Source: Hymenobacter rubidus (GTDB lineage: Bacteria; Bacteroidota; Bacteroidia; Cytophagales; Hymenobacteraceae). Taken from it: a DNA stretch of 64,000 nucleotides. Location: positions 1 to 64,000 of the forward strand of contig NZ_JAERQF010000010.1 in NCBI RefSeq assembly GCF_016734815.1, given 5' to 3'. A program made the position numbers and the translations under genes. Below are positions 1 through 8,499 of the stretch, piece after piece; the stretch's first letter is position 1, and every line of letters starts with the position of its first letter. The notes under the pieces are model-generated. The model ran no database searches. It saw only the letters and a list, made by a program, of their open reading frames with translations, and was not told the origin of the DNA.

Positions 1-65
1 GGCGGGGGCAGGCCCCGCACCCTACTTCGCGACGAGTATAACTAGCCGCTTCCTAGTTCTGCGTT

Positions 66-443
66 ATGTCTTCAAACCGCCTGTTTTTCCTAAAATGTCT
101 GTTGGCAATCTCTGTTGCTGCAACTGGCAGCATCGCAAGTTGTGCCGATTCCTGCAACGGCAGCATCGAAACCACGGTGCTCTTTGCCAAGCCGGGGCCG
201 AAGGGCGTGGGCCGAAATATCTACGTGGATGTGGTGAACAAGCCAGCTTTGGGCATTAAGAAAACATTGCTGTACGAGGGTAAGGAATTCGGCACGTTTC
301 CGCATGTTGTCGTCATCAACGACCCCACCAACCGCTACGCCTCCAACCGCAGCATCTGCTTCTCGAAGTTTCGGCAAGCGGCACCGGAAACGGGTGGGGA
401 CTTGGCCGAAGAAGGCATCCCGACTATCGTCATCGAGCGATAA
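66..443 (+). CDS. Small predicted lipoprotein, function unknown
   Basis: The 125-residue product starts at an ATG and opens with a hydrophobic export signal (about residues 7-24) ending in a lipobox-like I-A-S-C, so it is probably a lipoprotein or otherwise exported. The mature part has three further cysteines (CADSC near residue 25 and one near residue 98), which could form disulfides in the periplasm. I recognise no domain. A strong stem-loop terminator lies 19 bases after the stop, which supports it as a real, separately ended transcript. The upstream 65 bases contain nothing I can name. Confidence 0.6.
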   Translation: MSSNRLFFLKCLLAISVAATGSIASCADSCNGSIETTVLFAKPGPKGVGRNIYVDVVNKPALGIKKTLLYEGKEFGTFPHVVVINDPTNRYASNRSICFSKFRQAAPETGGDLAEEGIPTIVIER

Positions 444-461
444 ATTCCGTGCAACTTCCCG

Positions 462-499
462 AAAGGGCCAGGATTCTTCTTTTTGAATCCTGGCCCTTT
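462..499 (+). terminator. Rho-independent terminator after the first gene
   Basis: A 15-base perfect stem (462-476 with 485-499) encloses a T-rich 8-base loop, and the 3' arm ends in a run of T. It sits directly after the gene ending at 443. The next coding start (510) lies just beyond it. Confidence 0.75.
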
Positions 500-509
500 T
501 CTTTGCTTG

Positions 510-893
510 ATGCTGTTCCGACTGCTGTTTTTCTTCTTACTGGCAACGACTTCCCTTCGGGCCCAGGATGCCGGTACGCCGCGTCCGGTCCGCGACTCTG
601 CCTACGCGGTGCACAACCTGTTCCGACAGCGCCGGGGCACTGCCTTGGGTGAAGCGGGATACGGCCTTGCAGGTTTGGCGGGCTCGCTGTTCGCAACATC
701 CCGGGGAAAAGGAACTGTGGCAGTAGTATTGACACTCAATGCACTGGCATCGACGGTGCTTGCGGTGCGGCAGCTTGGGCGCTACAGCGAGAGCCGAGAA
801 GCGGGCGTGGTGCAAATGTATGAGCAGGGTTGGCCGTTGCCGCCAGCTATTCGCCGTCGGCTGCGCCCCAAGTATTTCCGCCCCCTGCGATAA
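510..893 (+). CDS. Small exported or membrane protein, unknown
   Basis: The 127-residue product starts at ATG 510. An in-frame TTG at 483 falls inside the preceding terminator stem and is rejected as start. The N-terminus is a very hydrophobic signal (LLFFFLLATT) with a likely cleavage after A-Q-D. A second hydrophobic stretch around residues 70-90 (VAVVLTLNALASTVLAV) looks like a membrane helix, and the C-terminus is arginine-rich and contains PP-x-I-R-R-R-L-R-P. No known family was recognised. It could be a small inner-membrane protein. Confidence 0.5.
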   Translation: MLFRLLFFFLLATTSLRAQDAGTPRPVRDSAYAVHNLFRQRRGTALGEAGYGLAGLAGSLFATSRGKGTVAVVLTLNALASTVLAVRQLGRYSESREAGVVQMYEQGWPLPPAIRRRLRPKYFRPLR

Positions 894-971
894 GGTGCAT
901 CTGTCTTATTGCTTACCTTTCAAGGCTGCCCAGCAAGTTATCAGTACCTCGTTCAGTAACTTCATTCGCCA

Positions 972-1370
972 ATGAAAACACACTTTTTAGTAAGCGCAGG
1001 AGCCGCCTGTTTCTTGCTCGGTGCGGGGGGTATGCAGGCATCGGCGCAGCCTCGTGTTTTATCGCCCCCGCCGACAGCATCTGACTCAGGCCCAAGACAA
1101 CAGCCTACCGACGAGTGGAGTGGGCTGGGCTGGCGCTTCGAGCAACCGGTGTGCGTCGAAGCTTTAGATGATTTTTCGGGAAGTGTACGCTTTAAGCTTG
1201 TCGTCAATGCCACCGGCACGCTCGACTCGGTGCTGGCAATCAGCAGCACCGTTTCGGCCCGGCAGCAGGAGCTATGCCGACAGGCCTTGTGGGCGGTCCG
1301 CTTTGTCGCCGTTGGGGACAATCCCCGACGTGCCACGGGTTTTTACACGTTCAAATTCGTGGTTCGGTGA
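972..1370 (+). CDS. Exported protein with a TonB-like C-terminal region
   Basis: This is a 132-residue protein with a signal peptide (residues 1-25, ending A-S-A-Q). The C-terminal 80 residues have the pattern of small Bacteroidota TonB_C-like proteins: a 'G-S-V-R-F-K-L-V-V-N-A-T-G-T-L' strand, then a helix with A-L-W-A-V-R-F, then a closing strand. It lacks the usual N-terminal membrane anchor and proline stalk of a true TonB, so it more likely works as a free periplasmic or outer-membrane-associated protein. The family call is by pattern only. Confidence 0.5.
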   Translation: MKTHFLVSAGAACFLLGAGGMQASAQPRVLSPPPTASDSGPRQQPTDEWSGLGWRFEQPVCVEALDDFSGSVRFKLVVNATGTLDSVLAISSTVSARQQELCRQALWAVRFVAVGDNPRRATGFYTFKFVVR

Positions 1371-1432
1371 AGTTGTTAAGCCCAGTACTGCAGGCCATAA
1401 TTCGTCGCTTGCCAGCATACTCAGATTATTAA

Positions 1433-1465
1433 AACGCCCCCGCTGCCCTGCGCGCCGGGGGCGTT
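1433..1465 (+). terminator. Stem-loop terminator
   Basis: A ten-base G+C-rich stem (1433-1442 with 1456-1465) follows the gene ending at 1370. It is flanked by A-rich sequence on the left, and lacks a clean T-run on the right, so termination strength is uncertain. The promoter-like element for the next gene starts 13 bases later. Confidence 0.5.
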
Positions 1466-1477
1466 CAGCTTTCTGGC

Positions 1478-1485
1478 TACCTTTG
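1478..1485 (+). promoter_or_regulatory. Bacteroidota -7 element (TACCTTTG) for the E2 gene
   Basis: This is an exact match to TAnnTTTG, the -7 consensus of the Bacteroidota primary sigma factor. It lies 51 bases upstream of the ATG at 1537, which would give a leader of about 45 nt. No clear TTTG -33 box is visible. Confidence 0.45.
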
Positions 1486-1536
1486 CCCCACCAAACTCCC
1501 ACCCCACCCTTTATTCCCCAATACCCCTCCTAATAT

Positions 1537-2931
1537 ATGGCACGAGTGGAAATGACGATGCCCAAAATGGGCGAAAGCATCATGGAAGGCACCGTCCTAA
1601 AATGGCTCAAGCAAGTTGGTGACACCATTGAGCAGGACGAATCGGTGCTGGAAGTAGCCACCGACAAAGTTGATACCGAAGTTCCGGCCATCTATGCCGG
1701 CGTGTTACAGGAAATCCTCGTGCAGGAAGGCCAGGTCGTGGCCGTGGGTGCGCCCATCGCCGTGATGGAAACCGATGCCTCGGCTGCCAGCAGCGCACCG
1801 GCTTCCGCAACAGTTTCCGCTCCTTCCAGCAACGGCAGCACCCCGGATGCCAGAGTAGCCGAAGTACCGTATTTGCCCACGAGCGATGCCGCTCCGGCGG
1901 CACAATCGGCCCTCAACGGTGCCGAGCACCAGCCCGGCCGTTTCCTCTCGCCGCTGGTGCTGAGTATTGCGCGCGAAGAAGGGGTGAGCATGACGGCCCT
2001 GGAATACCTGCCCGGCACGGGCAAGGAAAACCGCGTGACCAAGAAGGACATTCTGGATTACGTAGCCGCTGGCAAGCCCGCCCTCGGCCCCAAAGCCGCC
2101 GCCGTAACTACTGTTCCCGAAGCGCCAGCCACACAGCCCCAGTCCGCTCCTACCGAAACCCAAGTCCCCAAGACCTCAAGTCCCCAAGTCCCCGCTACCA
2201 AGCCCGCACCCAGTGTGAGCGGCGGCCAGGAACTGATTGAGATGGACCGCATGCGCAAGATGATTGCGCAGCGCATGGTGGACTCGAAGCGGATTTCGCC
2301 GCACGTTACCAGCTTCGTGGAGGCCGATGTGACGGACATCGTGAACTGGCGCAACAAGCACAAGGACGCCTACAAGAAGCGCGAGGGCGAAAACCTGACG
2401 TTCACGCCCATCTTCATTCAGGCCGTGGCCCGCGCCATCCAGGATTTCCCGATGATAAACGTGTCCATCGACGGCGATTACATCGTCAAGAAGCGCGACA
2501 TCAACATTGGCGTAGCCGTGGCCCTGCCCTCGGGCAACTTGATTGTGCCCGTTATTCACAACGCCGACCAGCTCAACCTCAACGGCCTGACCAAGAAGGT
2601 AAACGACCTGGCCAACCGCGCCCGCATCAACAAGCTCACGCCCGCCGACCTTGAAGGCGGTACTTACACGCTGAGCAACGTGGGTTCGTTCGGCAACGTG
2701 ATGGGCACGCCCATCATCATGCAGCCGCAGGTGGCCATCATGGCCGTGGGCGCCATTAAGAAAAAGCCGGCCGTGATTGAGACACCGCAGGGCGACCTCA
2801 TCGGCATTCGCCACTTCATGTTCCTGAGCCACAGCTACGACCACCGCGTGGTGGATGGCTCGCTTGGTGGCATGTTCGTGCGCAAAGTAGCCGATTATTT
2901 GGAGCAGTTCGACCCGAACACGGCCATCTAG
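1537..2931 (+). CDS. 2-oxoacid dehydrogenase E2, dihydrolipoamide acyltransferase
   Basis: The 464-residue protein is the acyltransferase core subunit of a 2-oxoacid dehydrogenase complex. Domains in order: one lipoyl domain (residues 1-80) with the lipoylated Lys44 in A-T-D-K-V-D-T; an Ala/Pro/Ser-rich linker; a peripheral subunit-binding domain (about 133-175, beginning R-F-L-S-P); a second Pro-rich linker; and the catalytic domain (about 235-464) with the active-site S-H-x-Y-D-H-R-V-V-D-G motif. Single lipoyl domain and length fit branched-chain or 2-oxoglutarate E2 as well as pyruvate E2. No E1 or E3 gene is nearby, so the substrate cannot be assigned from context. Confidence 0.93.
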   Translation: MARVEMTMPKMGESIMEGTVLKWLKQVGDTIEQDESVLEVATDKVDTEVPAIYAGVLQEILVQEGQVVAVGAPIAVMETDASAASSAPASATVSAPSSNGSTPDARVAEVPYLPTSDAAPAAQSALNGAEHQPGRFLSPLVLSIAREEGVSMTALEYLPGTGKENRVTKKDILDYVAAGKPALGPKAAAVTTVPEAPATQPQSAPTETQVPKTSSPQVPATKPAPSVSGGQELIEMDRMRKMIAQRMVDSKRISPHVTSFVEADVTDIVNWRNKHKDAYKKREGENLTFTPIFIQAVARAIQDFPMINVSIDGDYIVKKRDINIGVAVALPSGNLIVPVIHNADQLNLNGLTKKVNDLANRARINKLTPADLEGGTYTLSNVGSFGNVMGTPIIMQPQVAIMAVGAIKKKPAVIETPQGDLIGIRHFMFLSHSYDHRVVDGSLGGMFVRKVADYLEQFDPNTAI

Positions 2932-2950
2932 CGCACCACTCACTGCATGT

Positions 2951-3062
2951 AAAGACCGTCATGCTGAGCGCAGCCGAAGCATCTCGCTTGGGGCAGTAAT
3001 TCCTTCGATTGGTTTACTACTGCACGCGCGATGCTTCGGCTGCGCTCAGCATGACGGTCTTT
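2951..3062. repeat. Dispersed palindromic element, family A copy 1
   Basis: The 33-base arms 2951-2983 and 3030-3062 are perfect inverted copies around a 46-base loop. The arm core is TCATGCTGAGCGCAGC followed by CGAAGCATC. It fills the spacer between the E2 gene and the small membrane protein at 3078. The same core recurs at eight other sites in this window. Confidence 0.9.
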
Positions 3063-3077
3063 CTTCTTTTGAATTAT

Positions 3078-3275
3078 ATGAAAAACATTCTGTTTCTCGG
3101 GGCGCTGGTTTTAGCGCTGGGCCTCATCGGTTACTTATACCAGCAGCTTGATGCCACGGAAAAGGCCTTGAAACTATCCGAGCAGCGCTTTACTGATTGC
3201 CAGAAGGTTACCTTCCAACTACAACACCAGCTGGCCCCTTTGCAAAAGGCCCAACCCGGTGGCATCCCGCAATAA
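3078..3275 (+). CDS. Small single-pass membrane protein, unknown
   Basis: The 65-residue product starts at ATG 3078, 15 bases after the end of the palindromic element. An upstream in-frame start would lie inside the repeat and is unlikely. Residues 2-21 form one transmembrane helix (ILFLGALVLALGLIGYL). Residues 22-55 have heptad-like Leu/Gln spacing that suggests a short coiled coil, similar to small FtsB/FtsL-like or phage-spanin-like topologies, but no family is assigned. It ends ten bases from the convergent toxin gene. Confidence 0.5.
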   Translation: MKNILFLGALVLALGLIGYLYQQLDATEKALKLSEQRFTDCQKVTFQLQHQLAPLQKAQPGGIPQ

Positions 3276-3284
3276 GCACCAAAG

Positions 3285-3743
3285 CTATTTCTTCAGCCGC
3301 TCATCAAAATGAAAGGGCTGCGCCTCCAGCAGCCGCACCCGCAGAAACTCGGGGTGCACGGGGTTCAGCAGCAGATTACGCTCCTGCGGCACCACGACCG
3401 ACGGCACTTGCAAGGCTACGCTACGGCCCGATTGCAACCACGCGTGGCCAAGGATGGCCGTGGGCTGCGGCATGGAGAGTCGCTGCCAATCGGTGGGCAG
3501 GTCGCTGGGGCCGAGGGTTTCGCGGCTGACATCGTCGGGCACTTCCAGCGTCATGAGATACATGTCGTTGGGCAAGTCCTCGACGGGCAGGTGAACCAAA
3601 GTTTCGAGCAGGGCAATGGCCCGCTGCTCGGCCGTGTAGAGCAGCGCCAAGCCGGGCAGGTTCCAGCGGCCACCGTAGAGGTAGGCCCCGTAGCCGCTCA
3701 GGTCGAAGCGCCGGGTGTAGCGGGCAAGCCGAAAAACTTCCAT
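3285..3743 (-). CDS. RES-domain toxin (predicted NAD+-degrading)
   Basis: The 152-residue protein starts at ATG 3743. Nearly the whole protein is a RES domain: R-L-A-R at the start, the G-Y-G-A-Y-L-Y-G-G-R-W-N core (residues about 15-27), then L-L-Y-T-A-E-Q-R-A-I-A-L-L-E-T-L-V-H, which carries the conserved Tyr and Glu. RES toxins of type II systems (for example MbcT) deplete NAD+ and stop growth. Its start lies 2 bases after the stop of the antitoxin gene, the normal antitoxin-first order, so the two are almost surely cotranscribed and translationally coupled. Confidence 0.85.
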   Translation of the reverse strand: MEVFRLARYTRRFDLSGYGAYLYGGRWNLPGLALLYTAEQRAIALLETLVHLPVEDLPNDMYLMTLEVPDDVSRETLGPSDLPTDWQRLSMPQPTAILGHAWLQSGRSVALQVPSVVVPQERNLLLNPVHPEFLRVRLLEAQPFHFDERLKK

Positions 3744-3745
3744 TT

Positions 3746-4174
3746 CTACCCAAAAACACCGTGCTCGATGCGCCCCAGCATGTCGCGCAGCATCCGAATG
3801 CCCACGGAGGAGTTGATGAACTCGACGGGTTTGCGGCTGCCCAATGCCGGAATAGAAGATTCCATCCAATGCCGAAACTTCGCTTCGCCGAATAAGTCGA
3901 AGCCCTCGGCGTAGAGGGTGGCCAGCTGCACCAGCCGGTCGGTGGCATCGGCTTTGAGGCGCTGGGCCGGGGTGTAGCGCTGCAGGGTACGCACCGACAA
4001 ATCGACGGCCGCCGCCAGCACCGGCAGCGGCAGGTGCGAGCGCCGGGCCAGGTGGTCGAGGGCTTTGCGCTGGAGCCCGCGCTGAATCACGTCCACCAGC
4101 TGCAAGTCGCTGGCAATGGGCTCGCCCACCACCGACGGGCCGCCCAGCACATCTATAAACGCATACGGAGTCAT
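3746..4174 (-). CDS. Xre/MbcA/ParS-type antitoxin
   Basis: The 142-residue product starts at ATG 4174; longer forms would run into the palindromic repeat upstream. An N-terminal helix-turn-helix of the COG5642 type (about residues 35-70, L-S-V-R-T-L-Q-R-Y) is followed by the MbcA/ParS/Xre toxin-binding domain (A-x-x-L-x-x-L-A-T-L-Y-A-E-G-x-x-L-F-G, then F-x-x-W-M, then K-P-V-E-F-I-N-S-S-V-G). It neutralises the RES toxin downstream and should autoregulate the operon. The probable promoter region (4175-4388) contains a degenerate palindrome. Confidence 0.85.
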   Translation of the reverse strand: MTPYAFIDVLGGPSVVGEPIASDLQLVDVIQRGLQRKALDHLARRSHLPLPVLAAAVDLSVRTLQRYTPAQRLKADATDRLVQLATLYAEGFDLFGEAKFRHWMESSIPALGSRKPVEFINSSVGIRMLRDMLGRIEHGVFG

Positions 4175-4210
4175 GGCGTGGGGTTTGTAGTTATAAGTGC
4201 GGCCGCCACG

Positions 4211-4293
4211 CAGAGCGCAGCGAAGCACCTCGCTTGTGGTTGTAATGCTGTCGAATGCATTGCATTGCGCGCGAGATGCTTCGCTGCACTCGG
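4211..4293. repeat. Degenerate family A palindrome upstream of the antitoxin
   Basis: Left arm 4211-4233 and right arm 4271-4293 pair imperfectly (core AGCGCAGCGAAGCACCTCGC against GCGAGATGCTTCGCTGC). It is recognisable as an eroded copy of the dispersed family A element. It lies in the presumed promoter and leader of the toxin-antitoxin operon. Confidence 0.65.
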
Positions 4294-4388
4294 CATGATG
4301 CCATCTTAGCACTCGGTGTTGCGACAACTGACGCGAATATAACGACACATGTCGCCGAATTGATTCTGACCGGCTTTGCAGCTAAAGC

Positions 4389-4424
4389 AAAAAGCCGCCC
4401 CCAATAGTCAGGAGCGGCCTTTTT
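4389..4424 (-). terminator. Terminator of valS
   Basis: Inverted arms around a short loop (AAAAAGCCGC at 4389-4398 with the G+C-rich arm and T-run at 4414-4424) give a canonical intrinsic terminator just after the valS stop at 4451. The A- and T-flanked stem may work in both directions, also shielding valS from antisense transcription. Confidence 0.7.
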
Positions 4425-4450
4425 GTTACTTAAAAACCTTCGGCTACGTG

Positions 4451-7084
4451 CTACAAGCCTTTCAGGGCTTGCGCCAATGCAGCAATTTTTGCCTCGGCAT
4501 CGGCCAGCTTCTGGCGCTCACGTTCCAGCACGTCGGGCTTGGCATTTTGGGCGAATTTCTCGTTGCCCAGTTTCTTCTGCACCGACTCGCGGAAGCCCTG
4601 GGCGTATTCCAGCTCCTTTTCGAGGCGGGCGCGTTCGGCGGCCAGGTCAATGTGGCCTTCGAGCGGGATGAAGAACTCGCTGCCGCCCAGCACAAAGCTC
4701 ACCGAGGCGGCGGGGCCGGCATCGGCTAAGCTCACCTCCGCGATGCTGCCCAGCTTGCGGATGATGCCTTCGTAGTCGGTCACGAGTTGCGGCTCGTCGG
4801 TTTTGGCTACCAACATCAGGGGCTTGTTGGGCCCGAGGTTTTTCTGGTTGCGCACGGTGCGGATGCCGGCCACAATGGCCAGCGCCTTCTCCATCTGGGC
4901 CATGGTTTCGGCGATGTGGGCGGGCACGGTGGCGCGCGGCCAGGGCGCCACGGTCACGTAGTCGCGGGGGCCGCGCTCGGCCAGCTCGTGCCACAGTTCC
5001 TCGGTGATGAAGGGCATGAAGGGATGCAGCAGCTTGAGCAGGGCCTCAAAATAGGCCAGCGTGTGGCGTAGCGTTTCGGCATCGATGGGATGCTGGTAGG
5101 CAGGCTTCACCATTTCCAGGTACTGAGCGCAGAAATCGTCCCACACCAGCTTGTAGATGGTCATCAGCGCATCCGACATGCGGAACTTCTCGAAATGGTC
5201 GTCCATTTCCACGATGGCGGCCTGCAGCTTAGCGTTGAACCACTCTACCGGCTTGGCATTCACGAAGGGCAGCGAGGCATCGGCTTCCCAGCCCTTCACG
5301 AGGCGGAAGGCGTTCCAAAGCTTGTTGGAGAAGTTGCGGCCCTGCTCCACCAACTTCACGTCGTAGAGCAGGTCGTTGCCGGCGGGGGCCGAAAACAGCA
5401 TACCCGTCCGCACGCCGTCGGCGCCGTACTGGGCGATGAGGTCGAGCGGGTCGGGCGAGTTGCCGAGCTGCTTGCTCATCTTGCGGCCCTGCGCGTCGCG
5501 CACGATGCCGGTGAGGTACACGTTTTTAAAGGGCACTTCCTGGCGGTATTCCAGGCCGGCCATAATCATGCGGGCCACCCAGAAAAAGAGGATGTCCGGC
5601 CCCGTCACCAGGTCGTTGGTGGGGTAGAAATAGTTGATGTCGGCGTTGTCGGGGTCTTTGAAGCCGTCGAACACCGAAATCGGCCACAGCCACGACGAAA
5701 ACCAGGTATCGAGCACGTCCTCGTCCTGGCGCAGGTCGCTGAGTTGCAAGTCCGGCTTGCCGGTTTGGGCGCGGGCTTTTTCCAACGCGTCCGCCGCCGT
5801 CAGGGCCACCACGAAGGTGCCATCGGGCAGGTAATAGGCCGGAATCTGCTGGCCCCACCAGAGCTGACGCGAAATGCACCAGTCGCGCACGTTCTCCATC
5901 CAGGCCCGGTACATGTTCTTGAACTTGGGCGGGTGCAGCTTGATGGTGTCGTTTTCCACCACTTCCAGCGCCGGCTTGGCCAGGTGCTCCATTTTCAGGA
6001 ACCACTGCAAGCTGAGCTTGGGCTCAATCACCGTATCAGGATTTCGCTCCGACATCTGCGTGATGCTGGCGTATTCCTCAATCTTTACGAGGCATCCGGC
6101 TTCCTGCAAGTCCTTGGCAATCTGCTTGCGCACGGCAAAACGGTCCTGGCCCACGTAGAGCACGGCCTTTTCATTCAGGGTGCCGTCGTCAGCCAGAATA
6201 TCTATTACCGGTAGATTGTGCTTCACACCCAGCTCGTAGTCGTTCAGGTCGTGAGCAGGCGTCACCTTCAGCGCGCCCGTACCAAAGTCGATGGACACGT
6301 ACTCATCAAAAATCACCGGGATTTCGCGGCCCAGCAGCGGGATGCGCACTTTCTGGCCAGCCAGATGGGCAAACCGGGGGTCGTTCGGGTTCACGGCCAC
6401 AGCCACGTCGGCCATAATCGTCTCGGGACGCGACGTAGCGACTGTCAGAAACTGACCCTCCTGCCCCACTACCGCATAGTTAAGGTAGTACATTTTGGCC
6501 ATCACATCCTTGGGCACTACTTCCTCGTCGGATATCGCCGTGCGGCTTTTCGGGTCCCAGTTCACCATGCGCACGCCGCGGTAAATCAGGCCTTTATTAT
6601 ACAGGTCCACGAACACGCGGAGCACGGCCTCGGTCAGGTCGGGCTCCATGGTGAAGCGGGTGCGGTCCCAGTCGCATGAGGCGCCGAGCTGCTTGAGCTG
6701 CTCCAGAATGATGCCGCCGTATTTGTCTTTCCACTCGAAAGCGTGGGCCAGGAATTGCTCGCGGGTGAGGTCGGTTTTGGCAATGCCCTGCTCCTTGAGC
6801 AAGGCCACTACTTTGGCCTCGGTGGCGATGCTGGCGTGGTCGGTGCCGGGCACCCAGCAGGCTTCCTTGCCTTGCATGCGGGCGCGGCGCACCAGCACGT
6901 CCTGAATGGTGTTGTTGAGCATGTGCCCCATGTGGAGCACACCCGTCACGTTCGGCGGCGGGATGACGACGGTGTAAGGGACTTTTTTCAGGTTGGGTTT
7001 GGCCTTAAAAAAGCCTTGCTGCTGCCAACGCTGGTACCATTTGGCTTCAACGTCGGTGGGCGAATAGGTGGGGGCGAGGGACAT
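4451..7084 (-). CDS. valS: Valyl-tRNA synthetase
   Basis: The 877-residue class Ia synthetase charges tRNA-Val. The start is set at ATG 7084 (M-S-L-A-P-T-Y-S-P-T-D-V-E), because upstream extension lacks family similarity. Visible motifs are the HIGH-type H-M-G-H near residue 45, the PPPNVTGVLH stretch, the W-V-P-G-T-D-H-A motif, an editing (CP1) domain at about 190-340, the K-M-S-K-Q loop near residue 530 (G-R-K-M-S-K), an anticodon-binding helical domain, and a C-terminal coiled-coil arm rich in Ala/Glu/Lys (about 810-877). Length is normal for bacterial ValRS. Confidence 0.97.
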   Translation of the reverse strand: MSLAPTYSPTDVEAKWYQRWQQQGFFKAKPNLKKVPYTVVIPPPNVTGVLHMGHMLNNTIQDVLVRRARMQGKEACWVPGTDHASIATEAKVVALLKEQGIAKTDLTREQFLAHAFEWKDKYGGIILEQLKQLGASCDWDRTRFTMEPDLTEAVLRVFVDLYNKGLIYRGVRMVNWDPKSRTAISDEEVVPKDVMAKMYYLNYAVVGQEGQFLTVATSRPETIMADVAVAVNPNDPRFAHLAGQKVRIPLLGREIPVIFDEYVSIDFGTGALKVTPAHDLNDYELGVKHNLPVIDILADDGTLNEKAVLYVGQDRFAVRKQIAKDLQEAGCLVKIEEYASITQMSERNPDTVIEPKLSLQWFLKMEHLAKPALEVVENDTIKLHPPKFKNMYRAWMENVRDWCISRQLWWGQQIPAYYLPDGTFVVALTAADALEKARAQTGKPDLQLSDLRQDEDVLDTWFSSWLWPISVFDGFKDPDNADINYFYPTNDLVTGPDILFFWVARMIMAGLEYRQEVPFKNVYLTGIVRDAQGRKMSKQLGNSPDPLDLIAQYGADGVRTGMLFSAPAGNDLLYDVKLVEQGRNFSNKLWNAFRLVKGWEADASLPFVNAKPVEWFNAKLQAAIVEMDDHFEKFRMSDALMTIYKLVWDDFCAQYLEMVKPAYQHPIDAETLRHTLAYFEALLKLLHPFMPFITEELWHELAERGPRDYVTVAPWPRATVPAHIAETMAQMEKALAIVAGIRTVRNQKNLGPNKPLMLVAKTDEPQLVTDYEGIIRKLGSIAEVSLADAGPAASVSFVLGGSEFFIPLEGHIDLAAERARLEKELEYAQGFRESVQKKLGNEKFAQNAKPDVLERERQKLADAEAKIAALAQALKGL

Positions 7085-7453
7085 GGGGTAATAAAGAAAC
7101 AGAAAAGGCAAAAATAGGCAACAGGTTCCGGGACCAAGCGTGGCCCGGCTGCGATTGTCCGGTTTGAACAGCAGGTGCCACACCCGTCACAAAAGCCCGT
7201 TGTCCAGGCTCCGGGCCATTGGCTTTTTTCAACAATGCCCACAACCTGTAAAAATCAACTATTTGGCTTCACTGTAGGGTAAACGCCAGCCCTGACAACC
7301 AATCTATTGTCCTTATTCGCTTTTTAACCCTTGTTTAATGTAGGGCCTCCTCCATTTTTTATATTTGACTCGCGACTGACACCAGAAGGAAAAGTTTAAT
7401 TCCTCCTTTGTACCTTACTCAGGTTTACGCAAGAAATTACCAGAAAAGTATCA
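7085..7453. promoter_or_regulatory. Divergent promoter region between valS and the nitrilase gene
   Basis: This 369-base spacer has no gene I can support. On the minus strand TATTTTTG (plus-strand 7109-7116) with a TTGG box about 17 bases upstream fits a Bacteroidota promoter for valS. On the plus strand TATATTTG (7360-7367), with TTTA 22 bases upstream (7334-7337), fits a promoter for the nitrilase gene, which would give a leader of about 80 nt. Confidence 0.45.
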
Positions 7454-8374
7454 ATGGCCGCGCTTTTTTCTTTTCGAAAACCTGCTCCTGCCGCTAGCCC
7501 AGTTGCGCCCGCCGCCATTCCGCCGCCCGTGGGCAGCCTGCGCGTGGGCATGGCCCAGCTGCTGGTGGAGGGCGGCGAGCCCGCCCGCAACCTGGCCCGC
7601 GCCGTTGAGAAGATAGCCGAAGCCGCTGCCCAAAACTGCGACTTGGTGCTCTTGCCCGAAACCCTGGATTTCGCCTGGACCCACCCCAGCGCCTTGCAAG
7701 AGGCCCAGCCTATTCCGGGCCCCTTCAGCGACCAACTGTGCCAGGCCGCGCTGGAGCACGGCCTGTACGTGTGCGCCGGCCTCACCGAGCGCGCTGCCGA
7801 CGGCCGCAACTACAACGCGGCGATTCTCATTAACCCGCAGGGAGAAATAATCGTTAAATACCATAAAATCAATTTATTATCGGTCGAACAGCCATTCTAC
7901 TCCGTGGGCCAGACGCTGAACGTGGTGGACACGCCGCTGGGCAAGATTGGCGTCAACGTGTGCGCCGACAACTACCTCGACGGCCTGTCCATCGGCCATA
8001 CGCTGGCGCGTATGGGGGCTGAGTTCATCATCGCCCCGGCTTCCTGGACGGTTGATTATTCCATCAACGAGGAGCACGACCCGTACCAGGAAAAATGGGT
8101 GAAGCCCTTTTCCATTCTGGCCCAGCTTTATAATGTGGTGGTCATTAGCACCACTTCGGTGGGCTACATTGTGGGCGGACCGTATGAGGGCAAAAAAAGC
8201 GTGGGCTGCTCCTTGGCGGTCGATGCCAACGGCGTCCAGGCCCAGGGGGCCTTCAACGAATTTGCGGGCCAACTGGTGGTAGCCGACCTGGCGCGGCCGC
8301 ACCGCCCCGAGCGCGGCACCGACATTGGCGTGATGCTCCAGCGCAAGGGCTACCGCTTCGACGAGCTTCCGTAG
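7454..8374 (+). CDS. Nitrilase-superfamily carbon-nitrogen hydrolase
   Basis: The 306-residue protein starts at ATG 7454 with a 28-residue Ala/Pro-rich leader before the catalytic fold. The Glu-Lys-Cys triad of the nitrilase superfamily is intact: Glu69 in L-L-P-E-T, Lys138 in K-Y-H-K-I-N and Cys170 in N-V-C-A-D. The family hydrolyses amides or nitriles; the substrate cannot be read from sequence. The next gene, 125 bases downstream on the same strand, is a PP-loop amidotransferase that needs ammonia, so a glutamine or amide hydrolase role as ammonia donor is possible but unproven. Confidence 0.88.
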   Translation: MAALFSFRKPAPAASPVAPAAIPPPVGSLRVGMAQLLVEGGEPARNLARAVEKIAEAAAQNCDLVLLPETLDFAWTHPSALQEAQPIPGPFSDQLCQAALEHGLYVCAGLTERAADGRNYNAAILINPQGEIIVKYHKINLLSVEQPFYSVGQTLNVVDTPLGKIGVNVCADNYLDGLSIGHTLARMGAEFIIAPASWTVDYSINEEHDPYQEKWVKPFSILAQLYNVVVISTTSVGYIVGGPYEGKKSVGCSLAVDANGVQAQGAFNEFAGQLVVADLARPHRPERGTDIGVMLQRKGYRFDELP

Positions 8375-8499
8375 TTTTCATCTTTCTATTCTATCACTTC
8401 TTCATTCACGCTGCCTCTACTCTTCCCATTCCAGATATTCCCGCATCCGTCGTTGCTGCCCACCCCTAATCATCCGCAGCACTAATTCGTCCCCCTCCT

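Noticed and set aside
483..510. TTG start at 483 for the second gene
   Set aside because: It would lie in the loop and 3' arm of the preceding terminator; ATG 510 gives a normal signal peptide.
5090..6214. A 374-codon frame antisense to valS
   Set aside because: It is opposite a clear synthetase and its composition is that of a mirrored coding frame (His/Val/Gly-rich).
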